Positions 40,211-56,610 of a DNA stretch of 64,000 nucleotides are shown here, one piece after another (position 1 is the stretch's first letter; the number at the start of each line of letters is the position of its first letter). Under the pieces are notes generated by a model. That model made no database searches and was not told the origin of the DNA. It saw only the letters and a list, made by a program, of their open reading frames with translations. The translations under genes were made by a program, and so were the position numbers. Source of the DNA: Ziziphus jujuba (Eukaryota; Streptophyta; Magnoliopsida; Rosales; Rhamnaceae); contig NC_083382.1 in NCBI RefSeq assembly GCF_031755915.1, forward strand, positions 27,194,001 through 27,258,000, written 5' to 3'.

Positions 40211-40951
40211 TCTATCTAAATGCATTGTGCAATGCTGAACCAAGAAAAGCACATTCGAGTAAAAAGATGGAAACGATTCCATTTATCCAAAGAGAAAAGT
40301 ATTAGAAAGTTGCGCAAATATTTGTCATCCATCTATAAAGAAGGAACACTTTCTATCCCATAAAAAAAATTTGGAAAACTTTGACACTAATTCAAATTTC
40401 ATCAGCAATAGAAAATCAAAACCTCAATAATTTGATGCGTCTGTCGATTTATCAAAATCACACATGAACCCCCAACAAAAAAAAACAAAAAAAAAATTCA
40501 GAGCACAAATGAAACCGCCATGATCGCAATCAAATATTAAAAAACAAAAAAAAAATTCAGAGCACAAATGAAACCGCCATGATCGCAATCAAATATTTAG
40601 TAAACTAAACAAACAAACAATGAATTGGCACCAAAATAATCTCATCTAATAACCCAATAAAACATATTCGAGCCCAATAACCATATCGAGTATGTGGATT
40701 CAAAAATGAGAAATTTTTTTTTCTTTGAACCAAAAGAAACAAAAAATAAAAATGAAAGTAAAATTAAAAAAATAGGTTTCATAGAGAGAGAGAGAGAGAG
40801 GTACATTGAAAATGAGATCTTTGTTGTCAGAAATGAGAGCCAATCCTCCTCTGTAGTAGGTTGTCCATGTGAGCAGCAAAGCAGCCACTAGGATTCCCAA
40901 CACTCGAACGAAGAGGACGATCGGGAAGCGAACCACTGGAACTGAACCCAT
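38883..40951 (-). CDS. Transmembrane cytochrome b561 (ascorbate-dependent ferrireductase type)
   Basis: Four exons on the minus strand: 40951-40805, 40114-40066, 39494-39295 and 39188-38883, all GT-AG, giving 233 residues, normal for plant b561. Six hydrophobic segments fit the six-helix b561 fold. The four conserved haem-ligand histidines are visible: His51 (NVHPVLM), His84 (FVHLMLQ), His118 (SLHSWLG) and His157 (PWHVFF). The family motif YSLHSWLG and the ascorbate-side block YRGGLALISDNK are present. The family passes electrons from cytosolic ascorbate across a membrane, often the tonoplast, to monodehydroascorbate or ferric chelates. The start at MGSVPVVRFP matches the family; an in-frame ATG 11 codons upstream adds a basic stretch not expected there. 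Intron 1 contains a 59-bp tandem duplication. The gene ends tail-to-tail with eIF2B delta. Confidence 0.95.
40485..40600. repeat. 59-bp tandem duplication in intron 1 of cytochrome b561
   Basis: Two almost identical units, each an A-rich run followed by TTCAGAGCACAAATGAAACC and then CGCCATGATCGCAATCAAAT, repeat with a 59-bp period starting near 40485. Unit-to-unit identity is very high, so the duplication is recent. It lies within the intron and does not touch either splice site. Confidence 0.85.
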
Positions 40952-42414
40952 TCTTCTTTCTCTAGGTCTAGACACGAGGGTCATGACTCATGTGGATTGA
41001 TCCGATTTAGAGAACTCCCAACAAGGCAGAGCAGAGATATGCTTCGTCTTCCTACGTTTAACCCTCCATCACAGTCTTCTTTGACTTTTTTTCTTTTTTC
41101 TGAAAAAACAAATTCAACGTCTTTTTATTTTCTTTTATTATTTCTTCTATTAATTTAAATAATTTTTACTTTTATTATTATTATTTTTTATTTGTCCCCA
41201 GCACCTCTTGTCTCCTGTATATTCGTTTATTCGAATTCAGAAGTGTAGACGGCGATGTTTGTACCAATTAAGCTATTATATTCGTCTTAATAATTTTTAC
41301 TCATTAATTGAATATTTTAATATCAATAATAAATGTTTTTATATATATATATATATATATCGTAAATGTCAACTTATTTATTTTTCAATGAATTATTTTA
41401 ACAATATTATTTTTTAAACAATTAATTTTTGAGAAATATATTAAACTAGAAAGAAGAAAGATTTTTAATTACAAATGCCGTCAAAAACCAAACAAGGTAT
41501 TATGAATTAAGATGCCGGTAGACAATGATCCGAAATTCAACTTTCACATCCAATATAAAAAAAAAGAAAAATAGCATTTTACTCGATATGTGAACTTAAG
41601 TATATATAAATATATATATGAACAGTCTATAGTGTGTGTGGGTCTGCATGACAACGATTTTGAAAAAAATTATCATCAATACTCTTTCTATTACATGAAA
41701 AATTGTATAAATAATATACATTCGCGTGAAAAATTGTTGTTCTTCAAGGATTTATCATAAAAATATCATCAATTAAACAGACTAGTGTAACACTACATCT
41801 CCGTTCATGAAATCGTTGAGAGAGAGTTGAATCGACTCGCACTACAAACATTGCAAAATCTTTTAATTGTTCAAAAAAGAGTGGAAAAACAAATTGGTTG
41901 TCTTGTGAAACAAGTTTACAACTGCTGATCTAGTTATGTAATAAATCGCAGAGAATTATTGGTGAGATATATGAGCAGGTAGACCACAAGTTGATTTATT
42001 CTTTTTTTTTTTTTAAACCAAAAATAAATAAATAAATAAAAAGATTTTGCATAATGATCAATGCAAGACGGCTCAAGAACAAAGTAACTACTACGAGAAT
42101 GTAACAACAGGGAATCTTCTTTCAAGATCTATAAGGAAAGCTTTAGAAAAATAGCATGTAGAACAAACCCTTAATTTGATACAAAAGCTCAGTTTTGTTC
42201 CTGATGAAAGACAGAAGTCGGATATCCTTGCAGGGTCCAAAACATGCTTCTAACAACGAAAAGCAAATCCCTTAACATGGGGGTTCGCTTATTTTGAACA
42301 TAATTCCAGAAGAGCAACCAGTGTATTCACTCACTAGCATCTAGTTTATTTATCCGGCAAGCCGAGATATAATAGGTTCGACCTAATTTCAATACACTGG
42401 AAAAACCAGTGTTA
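40952..42414. other. Cytochrome b561 promoter and DCP5 3' region
   Basis: The part from about 40952 to 41100 is the likely promoter and leader of the minus-strand b561 gene; the part below about 42414 should be the DCP5 3' UTR. Between them lies AT-rich DNA with (AT)n at 41341-41360 and no recognised gene. Confidence 0.45.
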
Positions 42415-47514
<5,100 letters not shown>

Positions 47515-47599
47515 GGTGGCGTTGCTGTAGTTCCCTTTTACACTGAGCAAAACAAACTTTATACACCTCACTCTTTTTTACAGTCAATTTTTTATTTAC

Positions 47600-48120
47600 G
47601 CTTTTTTTTTTTTCCCCTTGCAATGTAATTTGGTAAAGCCACCCGCTTGTTCAGAGAAAGCGCATCCACCGTGAGGTCTCTGTACGGCTTGTTGTGTCAG
47701 ATTCCTCACCAAAACCAAAGCAGAACTCCGGTGATATAGGCAGCGTGAAACGGAAATCCCCTTCGCCGAGAACGGAAAAAGACGCGACGGCGCGTAGGGA
47801 GGATATTCCGGTGTCTTCGAGGCTAGGCTTTACCGTGGTTTTGCAGATCGGCGTTATCTGAGTCCGATGAAACCGGTGGTGTCGACGTCGGAGGTTTGGA
47901 TCACCAGAATCGGCGGAAAATTCTCGACAGAGGAAATTTCCGGCGTACCTGCGTTGTTGAGAACAAGGTTTTTTTGATAGATCAGAGCTGGTTTTGATTG
48001 GCAAATGAGTGTCGGTTTTGTTTTGCAAAACGACGAATCGAATTTCCCAAAATACAAGGAAGCAAAATCTAAATGTATGAATTAGGGTCTGGAGTTTTCC
48101 GGAATTTCGCAGCCAAGAGT
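47600..48120 (-). promoter_or_regulatory. CpG-richer region upstream of DCP5, with a 125-codon open frame
   Basis: About 450 bp here are clearly richer in CG dinucleotides than the surrounding DNA and lie directly upstream of the DCP5 start, so this is probably its promoter and 5' leader. A minus-strand open frame (48028-47651) ends in TSRWMRFL. It is Arg/Ser-rich, has no motif I recognise and is in no visible splice relation to DCP5 exon 1. It may be an upstream open frame, part of another gene's first exon, or chance. The plus strand also holds a shorter open stretch. Confidence 0.4.
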
Positions 48121-48878
48121 AATAATAATAATAATAATAATGATAAGAAAACCAAAAAGCGTTTTAGGAAGTTTTTTATTTAAACTTTGTTCTTTAAATT
48201 TTCCTTTTCTCAGTTTTGACAGTGTGTGTTTCTATCAGACAGAGCACGAGTGCACGTACTCCATAAAAATGAGCTAGTCATCATAGTTTTTATTAGTACC
48301 CAAAAAAAAAAAAAAAACATATTTTTGACTGATTATTTGGTTTTTTTTTTTTTTTTTCCAATTGCTTTTACAAACATGCTTTTTTTTTCTTTTTTTTTTT
48401 GTGCTTGAATTACAAACATGCTTGTTTTTGAAATGATGTTTGAGTGAATTGAATTAAAAAAAAAAAAAAAAAATGTTAGCGCCCCAACTGGCCTTTTATT
48501 TTAAAGAGCCAAGCATTCCCAAAGTCTTCTTCCTTAAAAGGTGCTCCAGTAATACTCACCATATTTTATGTATTTTTTTTACTTTTATTTGTACAATAAC
48601 ATTTGTTGCTATGTTTTATGTAGTCAGGTGAAAATTTGATTAGTATTAAATTAATTATATTAATATAGTGTTAAATATACAAAATAGATTTGATTCTTCA
48701 TATTTGAATAGCAAAACCTATCCCATATTTTAAAAAATTAAATTATTAAATAGCTTAAAACACACTTTTAAAGCCGTCTCAATATGATAATATTAAAGAG
48801 CCTCTCAAATGCTCTAAAAAAATGGTTTACAAATCACTTTTTATTTTAATTTTTTTTTTTTGGCTTTGTTGTATTGTT
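48121..48878. other. AT-rich spacer upstream of DCP5
   Basis: It holds an (ATA)n run near 48120-48141, several poly-A and poly-T runs, and nothing gene-like. Confidence 0.5.
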
Positions 48879-49980
48879 AGTTACCCTCAGAATTATTGAG
48901 GATGTAATATTTTGCCCCTAACCTTGTAAGTTGGTGCAAGTATCCCTGATCTTTAAAAGAAAATATGCACCGTAACCACAAAAAGTTGACCCTTTTTTTT
49001 TTTTTTAATTTTGGTGTTAATTGTTGCATGGATACCTTAAAGAGGAAGAGTATTGTCATTTTTTTTGGTTTTTTTTTTTTTTCACCGATGCCTCTTAACT
49101 ATGCAAAAAATTGCAAATTGCTCCTTGTAGCAAAAAACAAATACATATTAAAAATGTCAAACAAATTTTCTAAAAATTCAGAAATTTGTTAAAAAAAAAA
49201 TTTAAAGCATTATGTAAAGCATTCGAAACTTTACCATCTTGTCCTGTACGATTCTTTTTTAATTTAAAGCATTTGAAATTTTTCAAGAGCTTTTAGGACA
49301 AAAAAAAAAAAAAACTTTTATTTTTAAATGTTTATTGAGCTTTAAAAAAAAAATTCGAGACATCTTGAACTTTTCTAGAGCTTTGAAAAATTTTTCTCGG
49401 ATTTTTCACATTTTTGTAAGGCTTCGTAACTTTTATTGGAGCCTCTAGGTGTTTTTTAAAGCCTTGAAAAATATTTAGGGAGTTTCGAAAAACTTGTTTG
49501 AGACTTATTGAATTATTTTGTAGCTTAATTTTATAGAACTTATGGAATTTTCATATATTTTAAGGCTTTGAAAAATATTTTTGGAGTTTCGAAAAACTTG
49601 TTTGAGGCTTATTAAATTATTTTGGAGCTTAATTTTATAAAACTTGTCAAATTTTCATGTATCTTTGATATTTTTATTTTTTTTTTGAGAATAATTAAAA
49701 TTTTTCTGGAGTTTAAAAATTATTATTATTATATTTTTTTTTTGGGGGCTAAAAGGAGCATTTTGCAACTTCTTGCATAGTGCGGGGCATTGGTAGAAAA
49801 AATAAATAAATAAAGAAATGACAACATATAAGTGGGATGCGACACTCAATGGCAAATAACAAACTATACTAACATTTTGTGGTTATGGTACATATTTTTC
49901 AATACTCAAGAGGTACTAACACCAATTTGAAAGGTTAATGGGAAAAATGTTACAACCCCATAGTTGAAAGGGAGTCCAAC
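48879..49980. mobile_element. Foldback element with long inverted repeats (non-autonomous DNA transposon)
   Basis: The left arm (about 48879-49130) and right arm (about 49740-49980) are reverse complements with many mismatches. For example CTATGCAAAAAATTGCAAAT followed by TGCTCCTT on the left matches AAGGAGCATTTTGCAACTTC followed by TTGCATAG on the right, and AACCACAAAAAG matches CATTTTGTGGTT. The interior carries a 104-bp tandem duplication (about 49455-49660) with TTTCGAAAAACTTGTTTGAG in both units. There is no transposase frame. Long arms suggest a Mutator-like or foldback element; target duplications are not clear. Confidence 0.6.
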
Positions 49981-50644
49981 TTTTTAGTATAAAGAGAGTC
50001 CAAATTACTCCTTGTTTGTATTTAATATCATTTTCAATGCTATTAACACAATCTTTTATAGAAAATATATATTTATTATTTCATCTCATTATGTACAATA
50101 ATTAATGCTTATAGAAAATAAAAATGAAAAATCTTGTTGAAGGATCTACTTTTAAAGATGCTCTCTAATTTTAAAATTATGTCATTTAAATTAAAGATAT
50201 CATTGTAGATGCTCTTAAAGGATGAACAAATTTTACTTAAATCGAGTATGAACAAATTACACTTCAATCTTTTGAGGACATATTTTTTCTTGGAAAATAT
50301 TCAGTTATTTTTATTTGGCATATGGAATTCACAACTAATATGTACTTCTTGAAACCTGAATATAAAATTCACACAATAAAAAACTACCAGTTAGATGATA
50401 AAAAAATTACTTGTTAAAAATGCACATAAGATATTTACTATTAGATAATAATTTTCTTTTGCTTTTTTTATTGCGATATGTTCTACACTAAAAAATGTGA
50501 GAGATTTTTACCTAAAAATGATCAAACCAATAATTGGGGAAAAAAAAATCGTATCATTCTTGGACCATCTATTTTTACATGGTCCTTCTACAAATTTTTA
50601 ACATGTGATAAAAACAACACTTAATGTGATTTTAAAATGATTGA

Positions 50645-53600
50645 TGATAGGATCCGTCCCGAAAACCTTTCCAGGATCTTCCGGATGGTCCCGTCTAATG
50701 AAGTTCTATCGGACCCGCCCCGGAAACCCTCCCAAAATCTTTCGGATGGTCCCGCATAGTGAAGTTCTATCGGATAATCCTTAGAAAATATCCAATGGAA
50801 CTTCACCTTAAAACGTGGACAACGAACACATTCATTATCAATAATACCGCAATATAAATATAAAATGAATCCATAACAGCACAAGTCCAGAACCAATCTA
50901 TAGTATCACAGGCCATAACTACACACATAAGTAATATGGTCTCTATTGAGTCCAAAACATAGATCAAAGCATTCTACGAATGTTAAAAAAGTTTAGAAGT
51001 ATAAATAAATAATGAATGAATCCGGAAAGATAAAGGTAAGATCAGAAAAGATAAATACTGCTACTGTTGCGGAAGAACGAAGTGACAACTGAGCGCAAGG
51101 TAGACTGCTACTAATTGCCTGGACCTAGAGAACGAATTTAAAATAAATAAAACGTGAAATAAAAAAATCTCAGTGAATGGCATAGTATAATAGAAAAATA
51201 ATAATTTATTTATGAAAAATCTTTCTCTCAAGACCTCTCATTCTACTCGTTTGAAAAATTTCCCGTTTAAAAATCATTTCGCAAAACCTGAACTTATACC
51301 TCAATTTAATATCATAAAATCAATGCTAAAAAGTATAAAGTGAACAATCATTGTAATATTATAAAATATTTTAATCAAGATATAATTATTGAGCATAAAA
51401 TATTATAAACGTAGTTCCACAAAATAAATATGAAAGTGTAGTAATAACCACAATATTTGAAAACAAACAATATACTTAAATGTATACAATGTACCATACG
51501 ATATACTAATCTGTAAATCGTGGGATAGACCCACCTCACGACCCTCAATATATGAAACATATCGTGGAAATAGTAAACTGTCGGAACGTACCCAACCTCA
51601 CGGCCTATGACAATAATAAACTGTTGGATGAAACCAACCTCATAGCACCATGACAATAATAAACCATTAGATAAAATCGACCTCATGATCCATGACAATA
51701 ATAAACTGTTGGATGAGACCAACCTGATGGCACCGTAGTAATAATAATAAACCGTCGGATAAACCCGATCTCACGGTCCGTGGTAATAATAAACTGTTGG
51801 GTGAGACCAACCTCACGACACCGTGACAAATCCAGCGCTCTGTAATATAATAATGAATCAAAACTCTGGTACTATATGGTACATCAATTAAAAATGGCAG
51901 ATATAATATCCTTAAAACAATCTTGTAATATCTCAAATACTTTTTTGGACAATATTGTATCATAAGTCCTTATTTAATTTTCAAATCTATCTGCTTATTT
52001 AAATATTTCAAAAATTTCAAATCATCATTTTCTACTAAAATTGAAAATACCACAGTGAAATATATTCACCATAAACTAATTTTAAGCATATAAAATTTGA
52101 AATACTTGAACATGCTTAAAATCATAAAGTTTACAATCTGCTTTCTCAAATCAATCATTTTCTGAAATGATTTAAAATCTCAATTGAAATACCAAAATAT
52201 ATAATTAACATAATTCACAAGTTCACTATGAACTCATCAAAATTAGAAACCATTAAAAATCTTATTAAAATCCACATAAAATGATAACACATATAGGTGA
52301 CGGCAGACATTTATATATGCACAAAACAAACATTTTAATTAATTGGTATATAAATAAAATATCTAAACCACATATAGATATTATTCTATATACCCAAAAC
52401 ATTTTAAAAGTTATAATTACTCATAGTACTGCAGATGCTCATTCCTGCTCCCCTGCAGGACTACCTCCAGACTTAATACAAGTGTCTATAATATAAATAA
52501 AATATTTCTTAGACTTCAATAACTAAACTAAAGACACTTGTATAAAACAAATGTCTTAAAATAATTTATACTACTAAAATTTTTTTCATAAATTGGGTAC
52601 TGAATAATCCAATTATATTGCATACCCTTAGGATCCGATACCCAAAATTGGGACTTTTCACCCAAAGGCTAATCTTTCAAAATTTAACCTTTTAGTGAGT
52701 CCTAATAATATTTAATATCACTAATCCAACTCTAATTTCAACCAATTTGACCAATTTTGTCCAAACACAGTTCGAATTTATTTGAAATTTAACTAGTTGA
52801 TTCAAAAATGGAAAAATTATCAAATAACCTCCAAACCTCACAAACCTTATATCGACAGAAAGCCTAAGAGACAAGGAATCCATCAGTAAGCTAACCTCGA
52901 TCCAAAGGTTCCTCCGGTGGCCTGAAAACTTAGTTGAAGCTTCAGCTGAACTCCCCGTGGTCGTATCTCTCAAACGGTGAGGAATCTGGGCAAAATAACC
53001 ATGGAATGGAGCTCAAAGGGTCCAAAAATGATGTGAAAGGTCTATGGGTTGGTCTAAAATTGTTGTAAAAGCCCAAACAGCCACCGTGGGCTTCAAACAG
53101 CCAATCCAGGCGCGTCCGCCAACGGTTTGGCTTGAAATTTGGCCCGTGAGGTCGTTCTAAGGTGGGTAAGGAGGTCCAGTGTGTGCATAAGAAGGGTGGT
53201 GGGAATCAGGCAAAACTGTGATGACCCGATTAGGCATAAAATGGGTTCGAAACGACCCAATTTGGGTCCGTGGGTCTTGAGAGAAATTTATTAGGTTTGG
53301 GTGACAAAATGGGTATTTTGGAACTTGTTTCCTGCTGGGCATGCTTTCCCACATTTATATAAAGTCTTGGATCACTAATAGAAGAAAATTTGGGACTAGT
53401 TTGGCCACTGATATAAAATTGATACTGAAAAAATTTTAGAACTATAACTTTTTATCCATAATTCCGAATTTGACGTGCCGCCAGTTTATGAACTCATATC
53501 GAAGATCTCTACACAATAGTATATCAGTTAAACCAAAAATCTTATCCATAAAAAGAAAAATCAACTTTGATCCCACATACTGTTTACTAGTCAAACTTGA

Positions 53601-53651
53601 TCAAACCTTGTTAAATTGTACAACATGGGTATTTTGGTACCGGTTGTTACA
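50645..53651 (-). mobile_element. Long LTR copy 1 (about 3.0 kb), probably a solo LTR of a Ty3/gypsy-type element
   Basis: Read on the minus strand it starts TGTAACAACCGG and ends CCTATCA, canonical TG...CA ends. It aligns over its whole length with the copy at 53808-56565. The immediate flanks share TTGA (50641-50644 and 53652-53655), compatible with a target site duplication. No polypurine tract or internal sequence adjoins it, which fits a solo LTR. It contains a 61-bp duplication at about 50654-50775 and a minisatellite at 51.5-51.83 kb. Open frames inside it are short and match nothing I know. Superfamily is inferred from the TGTAACA start and the remnant beside copy 2. Confidence 0.7.
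51520..51830. repeat. Minisatellite of about 42-46 bp units inside LTR copy 1
   Basis: About seven degenerate units of the type AATAATAAACTGTTGGATGA plus GACCAACCTCACGGCACCGTG-like sequence follow one another. Two unit variants (one with ACCAACCTCA, one with CCCGATCTCACGGTCCGTGG) tend to alternate, suggesting an older dimer of about 86 bp. LTR copy 2 has about three more degenerate units in the same place (about 54690-54850). Confidence 0.75.
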
Positions 53652-53807
53652 TTGATATGATTTAATATTTTGATTTTTTATTCTATTTATGACACGTTAA
53701 AAAAATGATGAAAGGACTATGGAGAAGATGATTTTATCTACATAATTGAAAATGTATTTTCAATGATTTTATTACTAAACTAAGCCTACAAAAACTTTTA
53801 ATACAGT

Positions 53808-56565
53808 TGACATGACTCACCCTGAGAACCTTCCCAAGATTTTCTGGATGGTTCTGCCTAGTGAAGTTCCACTAGATAGTTCTTAGAGAATATTCATGGG
53901 AATCTCACTTAAAACGTGTATAAACGAACACATGCATTATCAAATAATACCTTGATATATAGATAAAACGACAGCAGCATACAAATCCACAACCATGGTC
54001 CACAATTACAACCATTATACTATAAGTCATAACTGCACATATATAATATAGTCAATATTGTGTCTAATATCTAGATCGGAGCATTCTAAAAGTATTTGTA
54101 AAATTCAGAAATACAACTAATAAAAATAAGTTTAAAAATATAAGAATAAATAAAGAAAAATAGATATTGCTGCTGTGGAAAACATGAAGTAATAAACAAT
54201 GCATGAGATAGGCTATCAGCTAACTATCTGAATCTAGATGAATGAATTTGAAAACAAATAAAATGTGAGATAAAGATATCTCAATCACTGGTATAGTATA
54301 ATAGAAAAATAATACTTTATTTCTGTAAAACTTTATCTCAAGACCTCTCGTTATACTCTTTTGAAATGTTTCCCATTTAAAAATCATTTTATCAAATCCA
54401 AATTTGCACTTTGAATTAATATCATAAAATTGATGCTCAAATAGTATAAAACGAATGATTATTATAATATTATAAATTGTTTTAATCATAATATAAATAT
54501 TAAGCATAAAATAATATAAACACAATTTCACAAAATAATTATGAAAGTGCAGTAAAAATCATAAATATTAGAAAAATCAATAATATAACAAAAAACATAA
54601 ACAATGTACCATAAATATATCTAGCATTGTCAAGTGATGCACGGCGTCCTGGAACACCACCGAACAGTAAAAGAAATGATACTTGTGGAATACACTCACC
54701 TCACAACCCTTAGTGTTCTAAGATGATGTAGTACTATTAATATGTGGGATGAATCCAACCTCATGACCCGTAATATACGAAAGAGATTATGGCAATAATG
54801 AACTTGTTAAATAGAACCAACCTCACAACCCTTAGAGCACTATAGGTATCGTGGTAAACCTGCACGCTATAATATAATACTAATCCAAAACACTAATACT
54901 ATGTGGTACACCAATTAAAAACATACATTACAATATTTATAAAATAATTTTTATAAAATCATACCATTCCAAACAATACTATATCATAAAATATAGTTTA
55001 ATATTCAAATTTAACTATTTGTTTAAATATTAAAAAGAATTTCCAAATCATCGTTTCATGCCAAAACTAGAAATACCACAGTAAAATATATATATATCAC
55101 CATAGACTAATTTTAAGCATATAAAATTATATGATACTTAAAAGCGTATAATTTTCAATCCGCTTTCGAAATTATTTATTTTCCAAAATAATTAAAACCT
55201 CATTCCAAGTATCAAGGTATTTAAATAACATAATCCACAAGTTCATTATGAACTTAATAGAACCATTTAAAATTTTATTAAATGTCATATAAAATGATAA
55301 CACATATATGTAAAAGTTGATAATCATATATGCATAAAATAAACATTTAAATTAAACGATACATATACAAAATATTCAAAACATATATATATATATTATA
55401 TTAGCATGTCTAAAACATTTTAAAAACATATAACCATTTATTATATTGTAAATGCTCACTCCTGTTCTCTTGCAAGATTACCTCCAAGCTCAACACGATT
55501 GCCTGTAATATAATTTAATATTTTTCAGGCTCCAACAACTAAATTAAAGACAATGGTGCATACCAAATGTCTTGTAATCATTTGTACAACTATAAAATTA
55601 CATAAATTGGAAATCGAAAGGTCTAATCATATAGTGTACCTTTAGGATCTGATATCCAAAATTGAAATTTCTCACCTAAAAGGCTAATCTTTCAAAATTG
55701 AAATGGACCCTATTAATATTTAATTACACTGATCTAACTTCAAATTTGTCCAAACACAATCTAAATTTACTTGGTATTTAACTAATCGACCTAAAAATAG
55801 AAAAAAGTATCAAACAATGTCTAAAATTCACAAACTTTATATCAATGGAAAATCCAAGAGATAAGAAATAAAATTGTGTGCTCATCTCGGTCCAATGGTG
55901 ACTCTAATAGTTAGAAAAATTGGCCAAACTCTCCGTTGATTTATCTCTCAAATGAAGCATGAGAATGGGTTCAGAGGATCCAAAAATGGGGGAAAAGTGT
56001 ATGGGTTGGCATGAATTGATTGGAAAATCTAAAAACTTCGACGACCCACTCTGTTGATCGTCGTCGACTTCACAGGCCCGATTTGGGCTCGTCGACCAGC
56101 TGTTCACTGTGAAATTTCATGGTGGAGGTCGCTATTGAGTGATCTTTCTCCTTGTATGACGCATTCATAAGTATGGTAGTTGGACTTGGACAAAACAATG
56201 GTGACCCAGTTCGGACCTGTGAGTCTGGAGAGAAGTTTTTCGGATTTTGGGATAAAATGGACATGCTTTCCAATGTTTATATAGAGTTTTGAATCACTGA
56301 CAGACAAAAATCTAAGACTGGTTTTGACATTGATATAAAAATGATGTTTAAAATTTTTTAAAACCATAACTTTTTTTTTTCCGTAATTTGGAATTCGGTG
56401 TGCCACCGGTTTATGAACTCGTATTGATGAACTCTATACAATGATATATCAATCAAATCAAAAGCTTAACCATAGAAAAAGTCAACCTGAGATCCATATA
56501 CGTTCCACTTGGTCAAACATGGTCAAATTTGTATAACATGGATATTTTTTGTACGGATTGTTACA
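53808..56565 (-). mobile_element. Long LTR copy 2 (about 2.76 kb), 3' LTR of a truncated element
   Basis: It is a diverged copy of the preceding LTR, in the same orientation. Matching landmarks include the TAGTATAATAGAAAAATAAT block (51184 and 54295), the TCAAGACCTCTC block (about 51229 and 54342) and the terminal ATTGTTACA/GGTTGTTACA. Ends are TG...CA on the minus strand. It is shorter mainly because it has fewer minisatellite units. At its high-coordinate side it joins what looks like internal element sequence, so it is read as a 3' LTR whose body has been lost. Confidence 0.7.
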
Positions 56566-56610
56566 ATCTATCCCCTTAAAGAAATTTTATCCACGAAATT
56601 CATACCTTAG
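56566..56610 (-). mobile_element. Remnant of retrotransposon internal 3' end with polypurine tract
   Basis: On the minus strand this reads GAATTTCGTGGATAAAATTT and then CTTTAAGGGGATAGAT directly before the LTR's TGTAACA. Plant Ty3/gypsy polyproteins commonly finish with a phrase of this kind (FRG/EDE...FKGG) and a G-rich polypurine tract abutting the 3' LTR. Only about 40 bp are left; there is no readable polyprotein. Confidence 0.5.

Noticed and set aside
40952..40984. Upstream in-frame ATG adding 11 residues to cytochrome b561
   Set aside because: The added basic stretch is not typical of the family, and the second ATG matches known N-termini.
51375..51963. Minus-strand frames in the LTR (RSILSNGLLLSW-type repeats)
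   Set aside because: They are translations of the minisatellite units and not a protein gene.
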